Origin: an uncultured Bacteroidota bacterium
GTDB lineage: Bacteria; Bacteroidota; Bacteroidia; Bacteroidales; P3
Assembly (NCBI GenBank): GCA_902800395.1
Contig: CADCEC010000007.1
Span: 42,405-106,404, forward strand
Reading direction: 5' to 3'
DNA: 64,000 nt
Both the position numbers and the translations under genes were made by a program. Of this stretch, positions 34,918-43,558 are shown piece after piece. The stretch's first letter is position 1. Each line of letters opens with the position of its first letter. The notes beneath the pieces were generated by a model. That model was given only the letters and a program-made list of their open reading frames with translations. It did no database searches and was not told the DNA's origin.

Positions 34918-36561
34918 ATGACCCTCATCAGAAAAATTCTATTCATTATAATAATAAGCGCTGTGGCGGGCTGCGGGAGCCGCAAGGCGGCGACCCCCGA
35001 CGCCAAGGGACGCTACGAGCGGCCGCCGCTGCGGGAGGTGAGCGAGGAGCAGCTGAAGAACGACGGACGCCTCATCGACGCCCTGGCGCTGCAGGAGAGC
35101 GGCAGAGTGGACGAGGCTGTGGGAGCCTACGCCCGGCTGGCCAAGGACGACCCCTCCTGTGCGGCAGCATGGTACGAGCTGGGACGCCACATGATGGTAC
35201 GCCACTGGGCCGACAGCGCGGAGCGTTGCCTGCAGCGCGCCGTGAAGCTGCAGCCGGAGAATGTGTGGTACCTCAAGGCACTGGCGCAGAACGAGGAGCA
35301 GAGCGGCAACGGCAAGGCTCTGACGCAGACCTGGGAGCGCATCGTTAAGGTGCAGCCCACGGTGCTGGAGAACTACTACGAACTGTCGAACGCTTACATC
35401 ACCGTCGGCGACCTGGGGAAAGCCATCGAGGTGCTGAACCGCGTGGAGAAGATGATAGGCGTCAGCGAGGAGGTGTCGCTGCAGAAGCAGAAATTATGGG
35501 CCGCCGCCGGCAAGCCCGACAAAGCCCTGAAGGAGGTGGAGGCGCTGGCCGACGCCTACCCGGGCGAAACACGCTACAGCTCCATCCTCGCCCAGACCTA
35601 CATGGAGCAGAAGAAATACAGCAAGGCCAAGGTCCACTACGACCGCATCCTGAAGCAGAATCCCGACGACCCCTATATCCACATCCAGTTGGCGGAATAC
35701 TACAAAGCCACGGGGAATCCCGCGGAAGCCGACAGCGAGATGGTGCAGGCTTTCGCCCACCCGGCGCTGTCGAGCCGCACGAAGCTGCAGCTGCTGGGGT
35801 CGTTCTACAGCGAGGAGGAGTTCTACAACACACGCCGCACGACGGCCTTCCGCCTGATGGATATGGCCATGAAGGGATGCGAGGACAGCACGGAGTACGC
35901 CGTGTTCTACGGCGACGTGCTGATGCGGCAGGAGAAGTACGCCGAGGCGGCGCGCCAGTTCATGCTGGCGCTGCAGAAGGACAGCAGCGAGTACGACTTG
36001 TGGGAGGCGGCGCTGATATGCCTCAACGCCGACAAGAAGAGCGAGGCGACGATGGCGGACTATGCCGCACGCGCCGCACGCCTGTTCCCCATGCACACGC
36101 TGCCGCACTACCTGCTTGCGCTGCACTGCTACAACGAGAAGCGCTACGACGACGCCCTGAAACATCTGGACGACATCATGAAGTGGGGCTTCAGCAAGGG
36201 CTACCTCGAGTCCGAGAGCTATGCGCTGACGGCGGAGTGCCACTACCGCGCCGGCCACTACGACAAGACCTGGGCCACCTTCGAGAAAATCCTCGCCAAG
36301 TATCCCAACGACATCGAGACGCTGAACAACTACGCCTACTACCTCGCCGAGCAGGGGCTCAACCTCGAGAAGGCCCTGGAGATGAGCCGCCGCACCATCG
36401 AGGGCGAGGATGCCAACGCCAACAGCCTGGACACCTACGCGTGGATTCTGCACCTGCTGGGGCGCGACCGCGAGGCATTGCCCTATATGGAGAAGGCCGT
36501 GAAACTCGACCCCACAAGCGACACGCTGCAGGAGCATTACAAGGCGATTAAGGGAGAGTGA
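34918..36561 (+). CDS. TPR-repeat lipoprotein
   Basis: 547 residues: lipobox signal (FIIIISAVAGC, Cys20) then at least ten tetratricopeptide helix pairs from about residue 55 to the end (for example AWYELGRHMMVRHWADSAERCLQRAVKLQPENV; NNYAYYLAEQGLNLEKALEMSRR). A periplasmic or outer-membrane scaffold is expected. It heads a cluster with a DUF4292-like lipoprotein and a LolA-like protein, a grouping seen in Bacteroidales before cell-envelope peptidases. Coding-strand composition is more G-rich than the genes to its left. Confidence 0.85.
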   Translation: MTLIRKILFIIIISAVAGCGSRKAATPDAKGRYERPPLREVSEEQLKNDGRLIDALALQESGRVDEAVGAYARLAKDDPSCAAAWYELGRHMMVRHWADSAERCLQRAVKLQPENVWYLKALAQNEEQSGNGKALTQTWERIVKVQPTVLENYYELSNAYITVGDLGKAIEVLNRVEKMIGVSEEVSLQKQKLWAAAGKPDKALKEVEALADAYPGETRYSSILAQTYMEQKKYSKAKVHYDRILKQNPDDPYIHIQLAEYYKATGNPAEADSEMVQAFAHPALSSRTKLQLLGSFYSEEEFYNTRRTTAFRLMDMAMKGCEDSTEYAVFYGDVLMRQEKYAEAARQFMLALQKDSSEYDLWEAALICLNADKKSEATMADYAARAARLFPMHTLPHYLLALHCYNEKRYDDALKHLDDIMKWGFSKGYLESESYALTAECHYRAGHYDKTWATFEKILAKYPNDIETLNNYAYYLAEQGLNLEKALEMSRRTIEGEDANANSLDTYAWILHLLGRDREALPYMEKAVKLDPTSDTLQEHYKAIKGE

Positions 36562-36581
36562 AAGGGACAATAACTATAGAT

Positions 36582-37055
36582 ATGAAGAAATCGTTTATCA
36601 TAGGGTTGATGATGGTGGCGGCGGCGGTGCTGATGACGGGGTGCCGAAGCACGGAGAATCTCGCCGCGCCGTCCTCCACAGCACGGGAGTACTACACGAT
36701 GAACTTCAGCGGCGAGGCCGACGGCATCGGCTTCAGCGGCCAGTTGCGCATGGCTAAGGACAGCGTCATCTGGTGCAACTTCAGTAAAATCATCGACCTG
36801 GGCCGCGCCCTGGCGACACCGGACTCGGTGTGGGTGCGCATCCCCCTGCTGGGGAACAACCATGCCGGCGACTACGGGATGGTGAAACGCCTGACGGGCG
36901 TGAGCACCAGCTTCGCCGAGTTGCAGGCCATCGTGCTGAGCGACAACGCCGAGGAGGAGATACGCCGCCTGGCGCAACGCATGGGCCACGATGTCAAGGT
37001 GCGCATCAAGAAGCGCGAACGCGTGACAAGTCTCACCTTCCCGTTCAACAAATAA
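36582..37055 (+). CDS. DUF4292-like lipoprotein
   Basis: 157 residues from the start MKKSFIIGLMMVAAAVLMTGC (lipobox Cys21); an earlier in-frame ATG at 36558 would disrupt the signal peptide. The following sequence (YYTMNFSGEADGIGFSGQLRMAKDSVIWCNFSK, LGRALATPDSVWVRIP) resembles the N-terminal half of DUF4292 lipoproteins, but the protein ends at ~155 residues, well short of the ~250 of the family. Possible LolA-like fold. The gene follows the TPR lipoprotein by 20 bases. Confidence 0.6.
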   Translation: MKKSFIIGLMMVAAAVLMTGCRSTENLAAPSSTAREYYTMNFSGEADGIGFSGQLRMAKDSVIWCNFSKIIDLGRALATPDSVWVRIPLLGNNHAGDYGMVKRLTGVSTSFAELQAIVLSDNAEEEIRRLAQRMGHDVKVRIKKRERVTSLTFPFNK

Positions 37056-37067
37056 TATCCACGAAAG

Positions 37068-37811
37068 ATGAAACGCACAGTCATAGCCATACTTCTGCTG
37101 CTGCCGGCACTGGCCTTCGGGCAACGCACGCCGGGCACGGGCGACGACACCTCGGCGATGGTGGTGGACCGCTACCTCCAGCTGATGAATTTCGAGGGCT
37201 ACTCGACAGACAGCATGCTGGTGATGGAGACCGCGGTGACGGTCTACGGGTCGGACGACACGCTGTGGATGTACCGCTGGTTCTCGCCGCCGAGAAAGCA
37301 CCGCGTCGAGTTGTGGCACAAGGGCACCCTCATCGAGGGGCTGATAGGCAACAACGAGGATGTCTTCCTCCACTACGATGCCCAGGAGCACCAGTGGAAG
37401 GAGCTTGAGGAGCAGGAATTCCTCACCCAGGTGTCGGGCTACGACTTCCGCGGACCATTGTATCTGTGGCGCTGGAACGGTTCCTCACTCACCTGGAACG
37501 GTCTCACCGAACTCGACGGCCACCCGATGCAGGTGGTCAAGGTGTCGCGGCCAGGCATGTACGACCGCTTCTACATGTTCGATCCCGGCAGCGGCCTGCT
37601 GACGCTGATAGTGGAGAGCGAGAACTACAGCACCACCCATGCGCCGATGAAAGAGAGCCATGTGGAATGGAAGAGCATCCACGAATACCTGCCGGTGAGC
37701 ACCCACCTGGTGCCGTCGCTGGAGAGTTTCCAACGCGACGGGAAGCTGACCATCCTCAGCACCACGGCGCACATAGAGCATATGAGACCCCGAATCTTCA
37801 ACCGCGAATAA
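37068..37811 (+). CDS. Secreted protein resembling outer-membrane-lipoprotein-sorting (LolA-fold) proteins
   Basis: 247 residues with signal peptide ending ALAFGQ. The body has alternating strands with conserved-looking aromatic motifs (VDRYLQLMNF, LWMYRWFSPPRKHRVELW, KGTLIEGLIGNNEDVFLH, DFRGPLYLW, MYDRFYMFDPGSGLLTL), compatible with the LolA/LppX beta-sheet fold that handles lipids or lipoproteins. No catalytic residues evident. It sits between the DUF4292-like gene (12 bases) and tadA (3 bases). Confidence 0.55.
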   Translation: MKRTVIAILLLLPALAFGQRTPGTGDDTSAMVVDRYLQLMNFEGYSTDSMLVMETAVTVYGSDDTLWMYRWFSPPRKHRVELWHKGTLIEGLIGNNEDVFLHYDAQEHQWKELEEQEFLTQVSGYDFRGPLYLWRWNGSSLTWNGLTELDGHPMQVVKVSRPGMYDRFYMFDPGSGLLTLIVESENYSTTHAPMKESHVEWKSIHEYLPVSTHLVPSLESFQRDGKLTILSTTAHIEHMRPRIFNRE

Positions 37812-37814
37812 GTC

Positions 37815-38261
37815 ATGGGCATACTGGAGCGCGACGACGAATACTATATGGGCGAGGCCCTCCGCGAGGCCCGCAAGGCCGCGGATGCCGACGAGATTCC
37901 CGTGGGCGCTGTGGTGGTGGCGGGCGACGACATCATCGGACGCGCCCACAACCAGACGGAGCTGCTGCACGACGTGACGGCTCACGCCGAGATACTGGCC
38001 ATCAGCGCCGCCACGGAGAACCTGGGGGCGAAGTACCTCACGGACTGCACCCTTTATGTCACCCTGGAGCCCTGCGTGATGTGCGCAGGAGCCTTGGGAT
38101 GGGCTCAGGTGGGACGCATCGTCTACGGCGCCAGCGACGAGAAGCGGGGCTTCGAACGGCTGGGGCGCTCGATGCTGCACCCCAAGACAGAAGTCACCGC
38201 CGGCGTGAGGGGAGAAGAGTGCGGCGAGCTGGTGAAAGAGTTTTTCAGGAAGAAAAGATAA
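37815..38261 (+). CDS. tadA: TadA tRNA(Arg) adenosine-34 deaminase
   Basis: Zinc-dependent deaminase converting A34 to inosine in tRNA-Arg(ACG). 148 residues with the full signature: THDVTAHAEILAI (zinc His and proton-shuttle Glu in HAE) and LEPCVMCAGAL (zinc Cys pair PCxxC). It could also be called a generic nucleoside deaminase, but length and motif spacing are TadA-like. Spaced 3 bases from the previous gene. Confidence 0.9.
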   Translation: MGILERDDEYYMGEALREARKAADADEIPVGAVVVAGDDIIGRAHNQTELLHDVTAHAEILAISAATENLGAKYLTDCTLYVTLEPCVMCAGALGWAQVGRIVYGASDEKRGFERLGRSMLHPKTEVTAGVRGEECGELVKEFFRKKR

Positions 38262-38277
38262 CAAAAACAATATTATT

Positions 38278-39168
38278 ATGAAACCTACACTACTTGTTCT
38301 TGCTGCCGGTATGGGTAGCCGCTACGGAGGATTGAAACAGATGGACGGCGTAGGCCCCCACGGCGAAATCATCATGGACTACAGCATCGAGGATGCCATC
38401 CGCGCCGGCTTCGGCAAGGTGGTCTTCGTCATCCGCCACTCGTTCGAAGAGGAGTTCAAGAAGCACATCAATGCCGACCACTTCGGCAACCGCATCGCGG
38501 TGGAGTATGTCTTCCAGGAGCTCGACAAACTGCCGGCGGGCTTCAAGGTCCCCGAAGGACGCGAGAAACCTTGGGGCACCAACCACGCCATCCTCATGGC
38601 CAAGGAGGTCATCCACGAGCCCTTCGCCATCATCAACGCCGACGACTTCTACGGCCGCGATGCCTTCGAGGTGATGGCCCGACACCTGGAAACCCTCGGC
38701 TCGGCCAAGGGTAAGTACTGCATGGTGGGCTACCGCCTGGAGAACACCCTGAGCGAGAACGGCACGGTGAGCCGCGGCGTCTGCGAGACCTCGGCCGACG
38801 GCCTGCTTGTCGGCATGACGGAGCGCACCTCCATCGGCCGCACCGCGAACGGCATCGAATACAAGGACACCGACGGCAGCATGCACCCGCTGGCCGCCGA
38901 CGCTACCGTGAGCATGAACCTCTTCGGCTTCACGCCCGACTATTTCGAGAAGAGCGAGGAGCTCTTCGTGGACTTCCTCAAGGAGCACGGCAACGAGCTC
39001 AAGAGTGAATACTACATCCCCTTCGCGGTGAACACCTTCATCCATAGCGGCTACGCCACGATGACGGTCCTCAAGACCACAGCGCAGTGGTTCGGCGTCA
39101 CCTACAAGGAAGACCGCCCCATGGTCGTCGCCCGCCTGCAGAAACTTCATGACCAGGGAGTTTATTGA
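38278..39168 (+). CDS. NDP-sugar nucleotidyltransferase-like protein
   Basis: 296 residues of the GT-A nucleotidyltransferase fold. N-terminal LVLAAGMGSRYGGLKQMDGVGPHGE is the nucleotide-binding signature (LAAGxGxRxG-K), followed by IIMDYSIEDAIRAGFGKVVFVI and IINADDFYGRDAF with the metal-binding Asp pair. The substrate sugar is not evident; this Bacteroidales group is usually annotated as nucleotidyltransferase only. The gene overlaps the methyltransferase by 20 bases. Confidence 0.83.
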   Translation: MKPTLLVLAAGMGSRYGGLKQMDGVGPHGEIIMDYSIEDAIRAGFGKVVFVIRHSFEEEFKKHINADHFGNRIAVEYVFQELDKLPAGFKVPEGREKPWGTNHAILMAKEVIHEPFAIINADDFYGRDAFEVMARHLETLGSAKGKYCMVGYRLENTLSENGTVSRGVCETSADGLLVGMTERTSIGRTANGIEYKDTDGSMHPLAADATVSMNLFGFTPDYFEKSEELFVDFLKEHGNELKSEYYIPFAVNTFIHSGYATMTVLKTTAQWFGVTYKEDRPMVVARLQKLHDQGVY

Positions 39169-40330
39169 TTTCGTAAACGCCCACAAGGACGAGGATACCG
39201 CGAGGCTGATGCTGAGTGCCGCGCGGTATCCTGCTATTGATATGGCTGCGGCGGTGCAGCAGATCGAGGGGTTGAGGACGGCGAGGGAGAAGTGGCCTTC
39301 GCTGCTGGAGTACACCGATTTCGTCTACCCACCACGACTCAACCGTGAGCAGGCATCGTCAGAGGTGACAGCGAGATATAAAACCCATCTCCTGCTCGCT
39401 CCGCTCGCGAAATCTATAAATCCAACTATCGCCGACCTCACGGGCGGCATGGGGGTGGATACGCTGGCGTTTGCCAGGGTAGCAGAACATGTGGATTATG
39501 TAGAGTGCAATGCAGAACTGTGTGAGTTAATGGAGCATAACCTCAAAGCCCTTGGTATAACCAACGTCGCCGTCCATTGCGCCGACAGCATGGAGTGGTT
39601 TGGGCGTACACAGGGGTACGCCCCTACAATAATATATATAGACCCAGCACGTCGGTCGGCCGCGGGTCGCAAGGTGGCGGCCTTCGAGGACTGTACGCCC
39701 AACATCTTGGAGCATGCGGAGTTGCTACGCTCGCACTGTCAACACCTCATGGTCAAGGCCAGTCCGATGATTGACATCGACCTCGCCTGCCGCCAGTTGG
39801 GCGATGTGTCGGAAGTGCATATTGTGGGAGTGAAGGGGGAGTGCAAGGAGGTGCTGTTTGTCTGCGGCGAGCCGCAAGGCGAGCCGCGGATAGTGTGTAG
39901 GGACCTTAAGGACCTTAATGTCTTTGCTTTCTCGCGCAGCGAGGAGGCGGAGGCCGAAGGCCGCTACTGCCTGCAGGTGGGACGCTACCTCTATGAGCCC
40001 GACGCCACACTGATGAAGGGCGGCCCCTTCAGGCTGATAGCCCAGCGTTACGGCTTGGAGCAGCTGGGACGCAACACCCACCTCTACACCTCGGGCCAAA
40101 GGCTTGACGACTTCCCTGGCCGGGTGTTCGAGGTGCTGCAGGAGCTGAAACTCAGCAAGAAAGAAGTGTCCGCCGTCATCCCGGAGGGCAGAGCCCATGT
40201 GGTGACGAGGAACTACCCCATGGAGGCAGCGTCATTACAGAAGCAGTTAGGGCTGAAAGAGGGCGGCGAGAAGTTCGTCATCGCGACCACCATAGGTACC
40301 TCGAAAAAGGGGTTTCTTGCAAAATTGTGA
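39149..40330 (+). CDS. Class I SAM-dependent methyltransferase with THUMP-like C-terminal domain
   Basis: 393 residues. SAM-binding core: PTIADLTGGMGVDTLAFA (motif I), VECNAELCELMEHN, and IIYIDPARRS (motif IV, DPAR), followed by the HLMVKASPMIDID and a C-terminal THUMP-like part (VKGECKEVLFVC, LYEPDATLMKGG, YPMEAASLQKQLGLKEGGEKFVIATTI). Probably an RNA or base methyltransferase; substrate unknown. The coding sequence contains four short repeat-like insertions (39395-39430, 39601-39627, 39866-39888, 39901-39918) between conserved motifs, all in frame, including half of a palindromic element. Start overlaps the upstream gene by 20 bases. Confidence 0.8.
   Translation: MTREFIDFVNAHKDEDTARLMLSAARYPAIDMAAAVQQIEGLRTAREKWPSLLEYTDFVYPPRLNREQASSEVTARYKTHLLLAPLAKSINPTIADLTGGMGVDTLAFARVAEHVDYVECNAELCELMEHNLKALGITNVAVHCADSMEWFGRTQGYAPTIIYIDPARRSAAGRKVAAFEDCTPNILEHAELLRSHCQHLMVKASPMIDIDLACRQLGDVSEVHIVGVKGECKEVLFVCGEPQGEPRIVCRDLKDLNVFAFSRSEEAEAEGRYCLQVGRYLYEPDATLMKGGPFRLIAQRYGLEQLGRNTHLYTSGQRLDDFPGRVFEVLQELKLSKKEVSAVIPEGRAHVVTRNYPMEAASLQKQLGLKEGGEKFVIATTIGTSKKGFLAKL
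39601..39627 (+). repeat. Single arm of the palindromic element
   Basis: GGGCGTACACAGGGGTACGC followed by CCCTAC matches the right arm at 63265-63291 at 25 of 27 positions. It is inside the methyltransferase gene between conserved motifs. Confidence 0.85.
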
Positions 40331-40338
40331 AAATTTTT

Positions 40339-40369
40339 TTTGCCAGTTGAAAAATTGTTCGTAACTTTG
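40339..40369 (+). promoter_or_regulatory. Consensus promoter of rplM-rpsI
   Basis: TTTG at 40339-40342, a 19-base spacer, then TAACTTTG at 40362-40369. An excellent Bacteroidota match. Confidence 0.78.
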
Positions 40370-40375
40370 CACTCT

Positions 40376-40534
40376 CCAAAAATGGGGAAGTTGCACCTTG
40401 TCTACCCGTTCAAGTTGCACTTTCTCAGGTTGATAAGCATGGAGACCAATTATCCGTCAGCGGTCAAAATGTGATGCAATCGGAGGAGAAAAGAATAGTT
40501 TTGAACAAAAATATCATCGTTAGTAAAATAAAAA
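40376..40534 (+). promoter_or_regulatory. Long 5' leader of rplM
   Basis: About 160 transcribed but untranslated bases before L13. It contains a direct repeat AAGTTGCAC (near 40389 and 40413) and complementary blocks such as CTCAGGTTGATAAGC. Length and position suit an autoregulatory ribosomal-protein leader, but I could not derive a convincing fold. Confidence 0.4.
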
Positions 40535-40990
40535 ATGAGTACGTTAAGTTACAAAACCGTATCAGCCAACAAGCAGACCGTCCAGAAGGAATGGGTGCTG
40601 GTTGATGCCGAAGGACAGACCGTAGGTCGCCTGGCTACCCGCGTGGCCAACATTCTGCGCGGCAAGACCAAGCCCTGCTACACCCCGCACGTCGACTGCG
40701 GCGACAATGTCATCATCATCAATGCCGAGAAGGTTGTCTTCAGCGGCAACAAGGAGACTGACAAAATTTATCAGCGCTACACCGGTTATCCCGGCGGCCA
40801 GCGTGAGACCACCCCTGCCAAGGTGCGCGCCATCCACCCTGAGCGTATCCTCGAGCACGCCATCAAGGGCATGCTTCCGAAGACCCGCCTCGGTGCTGCT
40901 CTCTACCGCAACCTCTACATCTATGCCGGCAGCGAGCATCCCCATCAGGGTCAGAACCCCAAAGCCATCAATATCAACGAAGTTAGATAA
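40535..40990 (+). CDS. rplM: 50S ribosomal protein L13
   Basis: 151 residues with family landmarks: WVLVDAEGQTVGRLATRVANILRGK, Y-PHVDCGDNVIIINAEKV, SGNKETDKIYQRYTGYPGG and AIKGMLPKTRLG. First gene of rplM-rpsI-rpsB-tsf, the usual Bacteroidota order. Confidence 0.97.
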   Translation: MSTLSYKTVSANKQTVQKEWVLVDAEGQTVGRLATRVANILRGKTKPCYTPHVDCGDNVIIINAEKVVFSGNKETDKIYQRYTGYPGGQRETTPAKVRAIHPERILEHAIKGMLPKTRLGAALYRNLYIYAGSEHPHQGQNPKAININEVR

Positions 40991-41037
40991 TTGCGACTTT
41001 AGGGAGCAAATATTGTATTAAAAGATAAGAATAAGAT

Positions 41038-41427
41038 ATGGCAGAAGTTATCAACACCATTGGTAGAAGAAAGACCGCCGTGGCCCGCGTCTATATGACC
41101 CTCGGCAATGGCGAAATCAAAGTCAACGGCCGCGACTACAAGGAGTATTTCCCCACCGGTCCGCTGCAGTACATCGTGAACCAGGCTTTCGCCGTGGCTA
41201 ACGCCGAAGGCAAATGGGATGTCAAAGCCAACCTCGACGGTGGCGGCATCACCGGCCAGGCCCAGGCCCTGCGTATGGCTATCGCCCGCGCCCTCTGCGA
41301 GAACAACATCGAGGATCGTCCCGCCCTGAAGAAGGAAGGCTTCCTGATGCGTGACCCGCGTATGGTCGAGCGTAAGAAAGCTGGTCAGCCCAAGGCCCGT
41401 AAGCGCTTCCAGTTCAGCAAGCGTTAA
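41038..41427 (+). CDS. rpsI: 30S ribosomal protein S9
   Basis: 129 residues: AEVINTIGRRKTAVARVYM start, GGITGQAQALRMAIARAL centre, and the basic C-terminal tail KARKRFQFSKR, whose final Lys-Arg reaches the P-site tRNA. 47 bases after rplM. Confidence 0.97.
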   Translation: MAEVINTIGRRKTAVARVYMTLGNGEIKVNGRDYKEYFPTGPLQYIVNQAFAVANAEGKWDVKANLDGGGITGQAQALRMAIARALCENNIEDRPALKKEGFLMRDPRMVERKKAGQPKARKRFQFSKR

Positions 41428-41637
41428 TCTAGAGAGACTAGTAGAGAGGCTAGTAGAACTAGTAAAACTAGTAGGACTAGTCATACTAGCTAGAAAAAAG
41501 AAAGTTTAGTATCCAAACCCGTGGGATGCTCCGCCGCGCTGACAGTTCGCGCTGCGTAGAAAAGCCGAAAAACGCGGCCTGATGGACCCCCCAAGGGTTG
41601 GCAAAAGTTTAACAACAAAAAAGGAAAGTAAACAAAC
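41428..41637 (+). repeat. rpsI-rpsB spacer: 9-base repeat plus structured GC-rich leader
   Basis: 210 bases. 41432-41492 is an array of degenerate 9-base units (AGTAGAACT, AGTAAAACT, AGTAGGACT, AGTCATACT). The next ~120 bases are GC-rich with potential stems (CGCGCTGACAGTTCGCGCTG near 41540) and may be an rpsB leader that senses S2. No promoter match is obvious. Confidence 0.55.
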
Positions 41638-42471
41638 ATGAACGAACTCAAATTCGAAGAACTGCTCGAGGCTGGTTGCCACTTTGGCCACCTCAAGCGT
41701 AAATGGAATCCCAAAATGGCTCCTTATATCTTCAAGGAGCACAACGGCATTCACGTCATCGACCTCCAGAAGACCATCGCCAAAGCCGACGAAGCCGCCG
41801 CTGCCCTGAAGCAGATGGCCAAGAGTGGCAAGAAGGTCCTCTTCGTGGCCACCAAAAAACAGGCCAAGGAAGTGGTCGCCGAGATGGCTAAGAGCGTGGA
41901 TATGCCCTTCGTGACCGAGCGTTGGCCGGGCGGTATGCTCACCAACTTCCAGACCATCCGCAAGGCTGTCAAGAAGATGAACAGCCTCGACCAGCTGATG
42001 CACGACAAGGATTTCAACAATATCAGCAAGCGTGAGCGCCTCCAGGTGCAGCGCGAGCGTGCCAAACTCGACAAGAACCTCGGTTCTATCGCCGACCTTA
42101 CCCGTCTGCCCAGCGCCCTGTTTGTCATCGACATCAACAAGGAGCACATTGCCGTCGCCGAAGCACGTCGCCTGAACATCCCCACCTTCGCCCTCGTGGA
42201 CACCAACACCAACCCCGAGCTTATCGACTTCCCGATTCCCGCTAACGATGATGCGTCGAAGTCGATTGCCGCCATCCTCAAGCACATGTGCGAGGCCATC
42301 CAGGAAGGTCTGAACGAGCGCATGCTCGACAAAGACGCCCAGGCCGAGGAAGAGGCTCCCGTGGAGAACACCGAGGAGAAGCCCGTCGAGAAGAAGACCC
42401 GCGCCCGCCGTCCCCGCAAGAGCGAGGAGGCTCCCAAGGCCGAGGCCGAAGAAGCTCCCAAAGCTGAATAA
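41638..42471 (+). CDS. rpsB: 30S ribosomal protein S2
   Basis: 277 residues: FEELLEAGCHFGHLKRKWNPKM start, VLFVATKKQAKE, ERWPGGMLTNFQTI, LPSALFVIDINKEHIAVAEA and FALVDTNTNPELIDFPIPANDDASKSI all as in S2. The last ~45 residues form a Glu/Ala/Lys-rich extension (EEAPVENTEEKPVEKKTRARR) beyond the usual fold, common in Bacteroidota. Confidence 0.97.
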   Translation: MNELKFEELLEAGCHFGHLKRKWNPKMAPYIFKEHNGIHVIDLQKTIAKADEAAAALKQMAKSGKKVLFVATKKQAKEVVAEMAKSVDMPFVTERWPGGMLTNFQTIRKAVKKMNSLDQLMHDKDFNNISKRERLQVQRERAKLDKNLGSIADLTRLPSALFVIDINKEHIAVAEARRLNIPTFALVDTNTNPELIDFPIPANDDASKSIAAILKHMCEAIQEGLNERMLDKDAQAEEEAPVENTEEKPVEKKTRARRPRKSEEAPKAEAEEAPKAE

Positions 42472-42500
42472 TTAATTTAAAGAAAAGAAAGGAACACAAT

Positions 42501-43487
42501 ATGGCAATTACCGCTTCACAGGTTAATGAACTCCGCCAACTCACCGGTGTCGGCATGATGGACTGCAAGAAAGCCCTCGTCGAGACCGACGGCGACATGC
42601 AGAAAGCTATCGAGCTGCTCCGCCAGAAGGGTCAGAAGATGGCCGCCAAACGCGCCGACCGCGACGCCAACGAAGGCTGCGTCCTCGCTAAGACCACCGG
42701 CAACTTCGGCGCCATCATCATGGTGAGCTGCGAGACCGACTTCGTGGCCACCAACGCCGGCTTTGTCGAGTTCACCACCAGCATCCTTGACGCAGCCATG
42801 GCCAAGCACCTCACCACCAAAGAGCAGGTTATGGACATGGACCTCAACGGCAGCAAGGTTGCTGACGCCATCACCGATCAGATTGCCAAGATCGGCGAGA
42901 AGATTGAGCTTGCTCACTTCGAGACCATCGAGGCCGAGAAGGTCTACTCCTACATCCACCCGGGCAACCGCATGGCTTCCATCGTCGGACTGAACAAGGC
43001 CGGTTACGACCAGGTCGGTCACGACATCGCCATGCAGGTCGTCGCCATGCGCCCCGTCGCCCTCGACGCTGAGAGCGTGCCCCAGGAGATTAAGGACCAG
43101 GAGTTCCGCGTGGCCGTCGAGAAGACCAAAGAGGAGCTCATCGGCAAGGCCGTCGACGCCGCTCTGAAGAAAGCTGGCATCAACCCCGCCCACGTCGACA
43201 GCGAGGAGCACATGGCCTCCAACATGGGCAAAGGCTGGATCACCGAGGAGCAGGTCAACCAGGCCCGCGAAATCAAGGAGAAGGTCGCTGCCGAGAAGGC
43301 TGCCCAGCTCAGCGAGCAGCAGATCAACCAGATTGCCAACGGCCGTCTGAACAAGTACTTCCAGGAGAACACCCTCATGGAGCAGGAGTACATCATGGAA
43401 GCCAAGGTGAAGGTCAAAGACTTCATCGCCAAGGCCGACAAGGATCTGAAGTGCACCGGTTTCAAGCGCCTCGAACTTGGTGCCTAA
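42501..43487 (+). CDS. tsf: Elongation factor Ts
   Basis: Guanine-nucleotide exchange factor for EF-Tu. 328 residues: UBA-like start VNELRQLTGVGMMDCKKALVE, catalytic ETDFVATN motif (as CETDFVATNAGFVEF), KIGEKIELAHFE and the C-terminal dimerisation/coiled-coil region. Follows rpsB by 29 bases and ends at a strong terminator. Confidence 0.96.
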   Translation: MAITASQVNELRQLTGVGMMDCKKALVETDGDMQKAIELLRQKGQKMAAKRADRDANEGCVLAKTTGNFGAIIMVSCETDFVATNAGFVEFTTSILDAAMAKHLTTKEQVMDMDLNGSKVADAITDQIAKIGEKIELAHFETIEAEKVYSYIHPGNRMASIVGLNKAGYDQVGHDIAMQVVAMRPVALDAESVPQEIKDQEFRVAVEKTKEELIGKAVDAALKKAGINPAHVDSEEHMASNMGKGWITEEQVNQAREIKEKVAAEKAAQLSEQQINQIANGRLNKYFQENTLMEQEYIMEAKVKVKDFIAKADKDLKCTGFKRLELGA

Positions 43488-43508
43488 GCCTTACGCATAT
43501 CCAAAATG

Positions 43509-43542
43509 AAGCGCGTCCAGCAATGCTGGACGCGCTTTTTTT
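43509..43542 (+). terminator. Strong terminator after tsf
   Basis: Stem AGCGCGTCCAGCA / TGCTGGACGCGCT with a short loop and seven T. Also placed to stop the convergent lipoprotein gene. Confidence 0.88.
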
Positions 43543-43558
43543 AAGACCAACAGACGCG

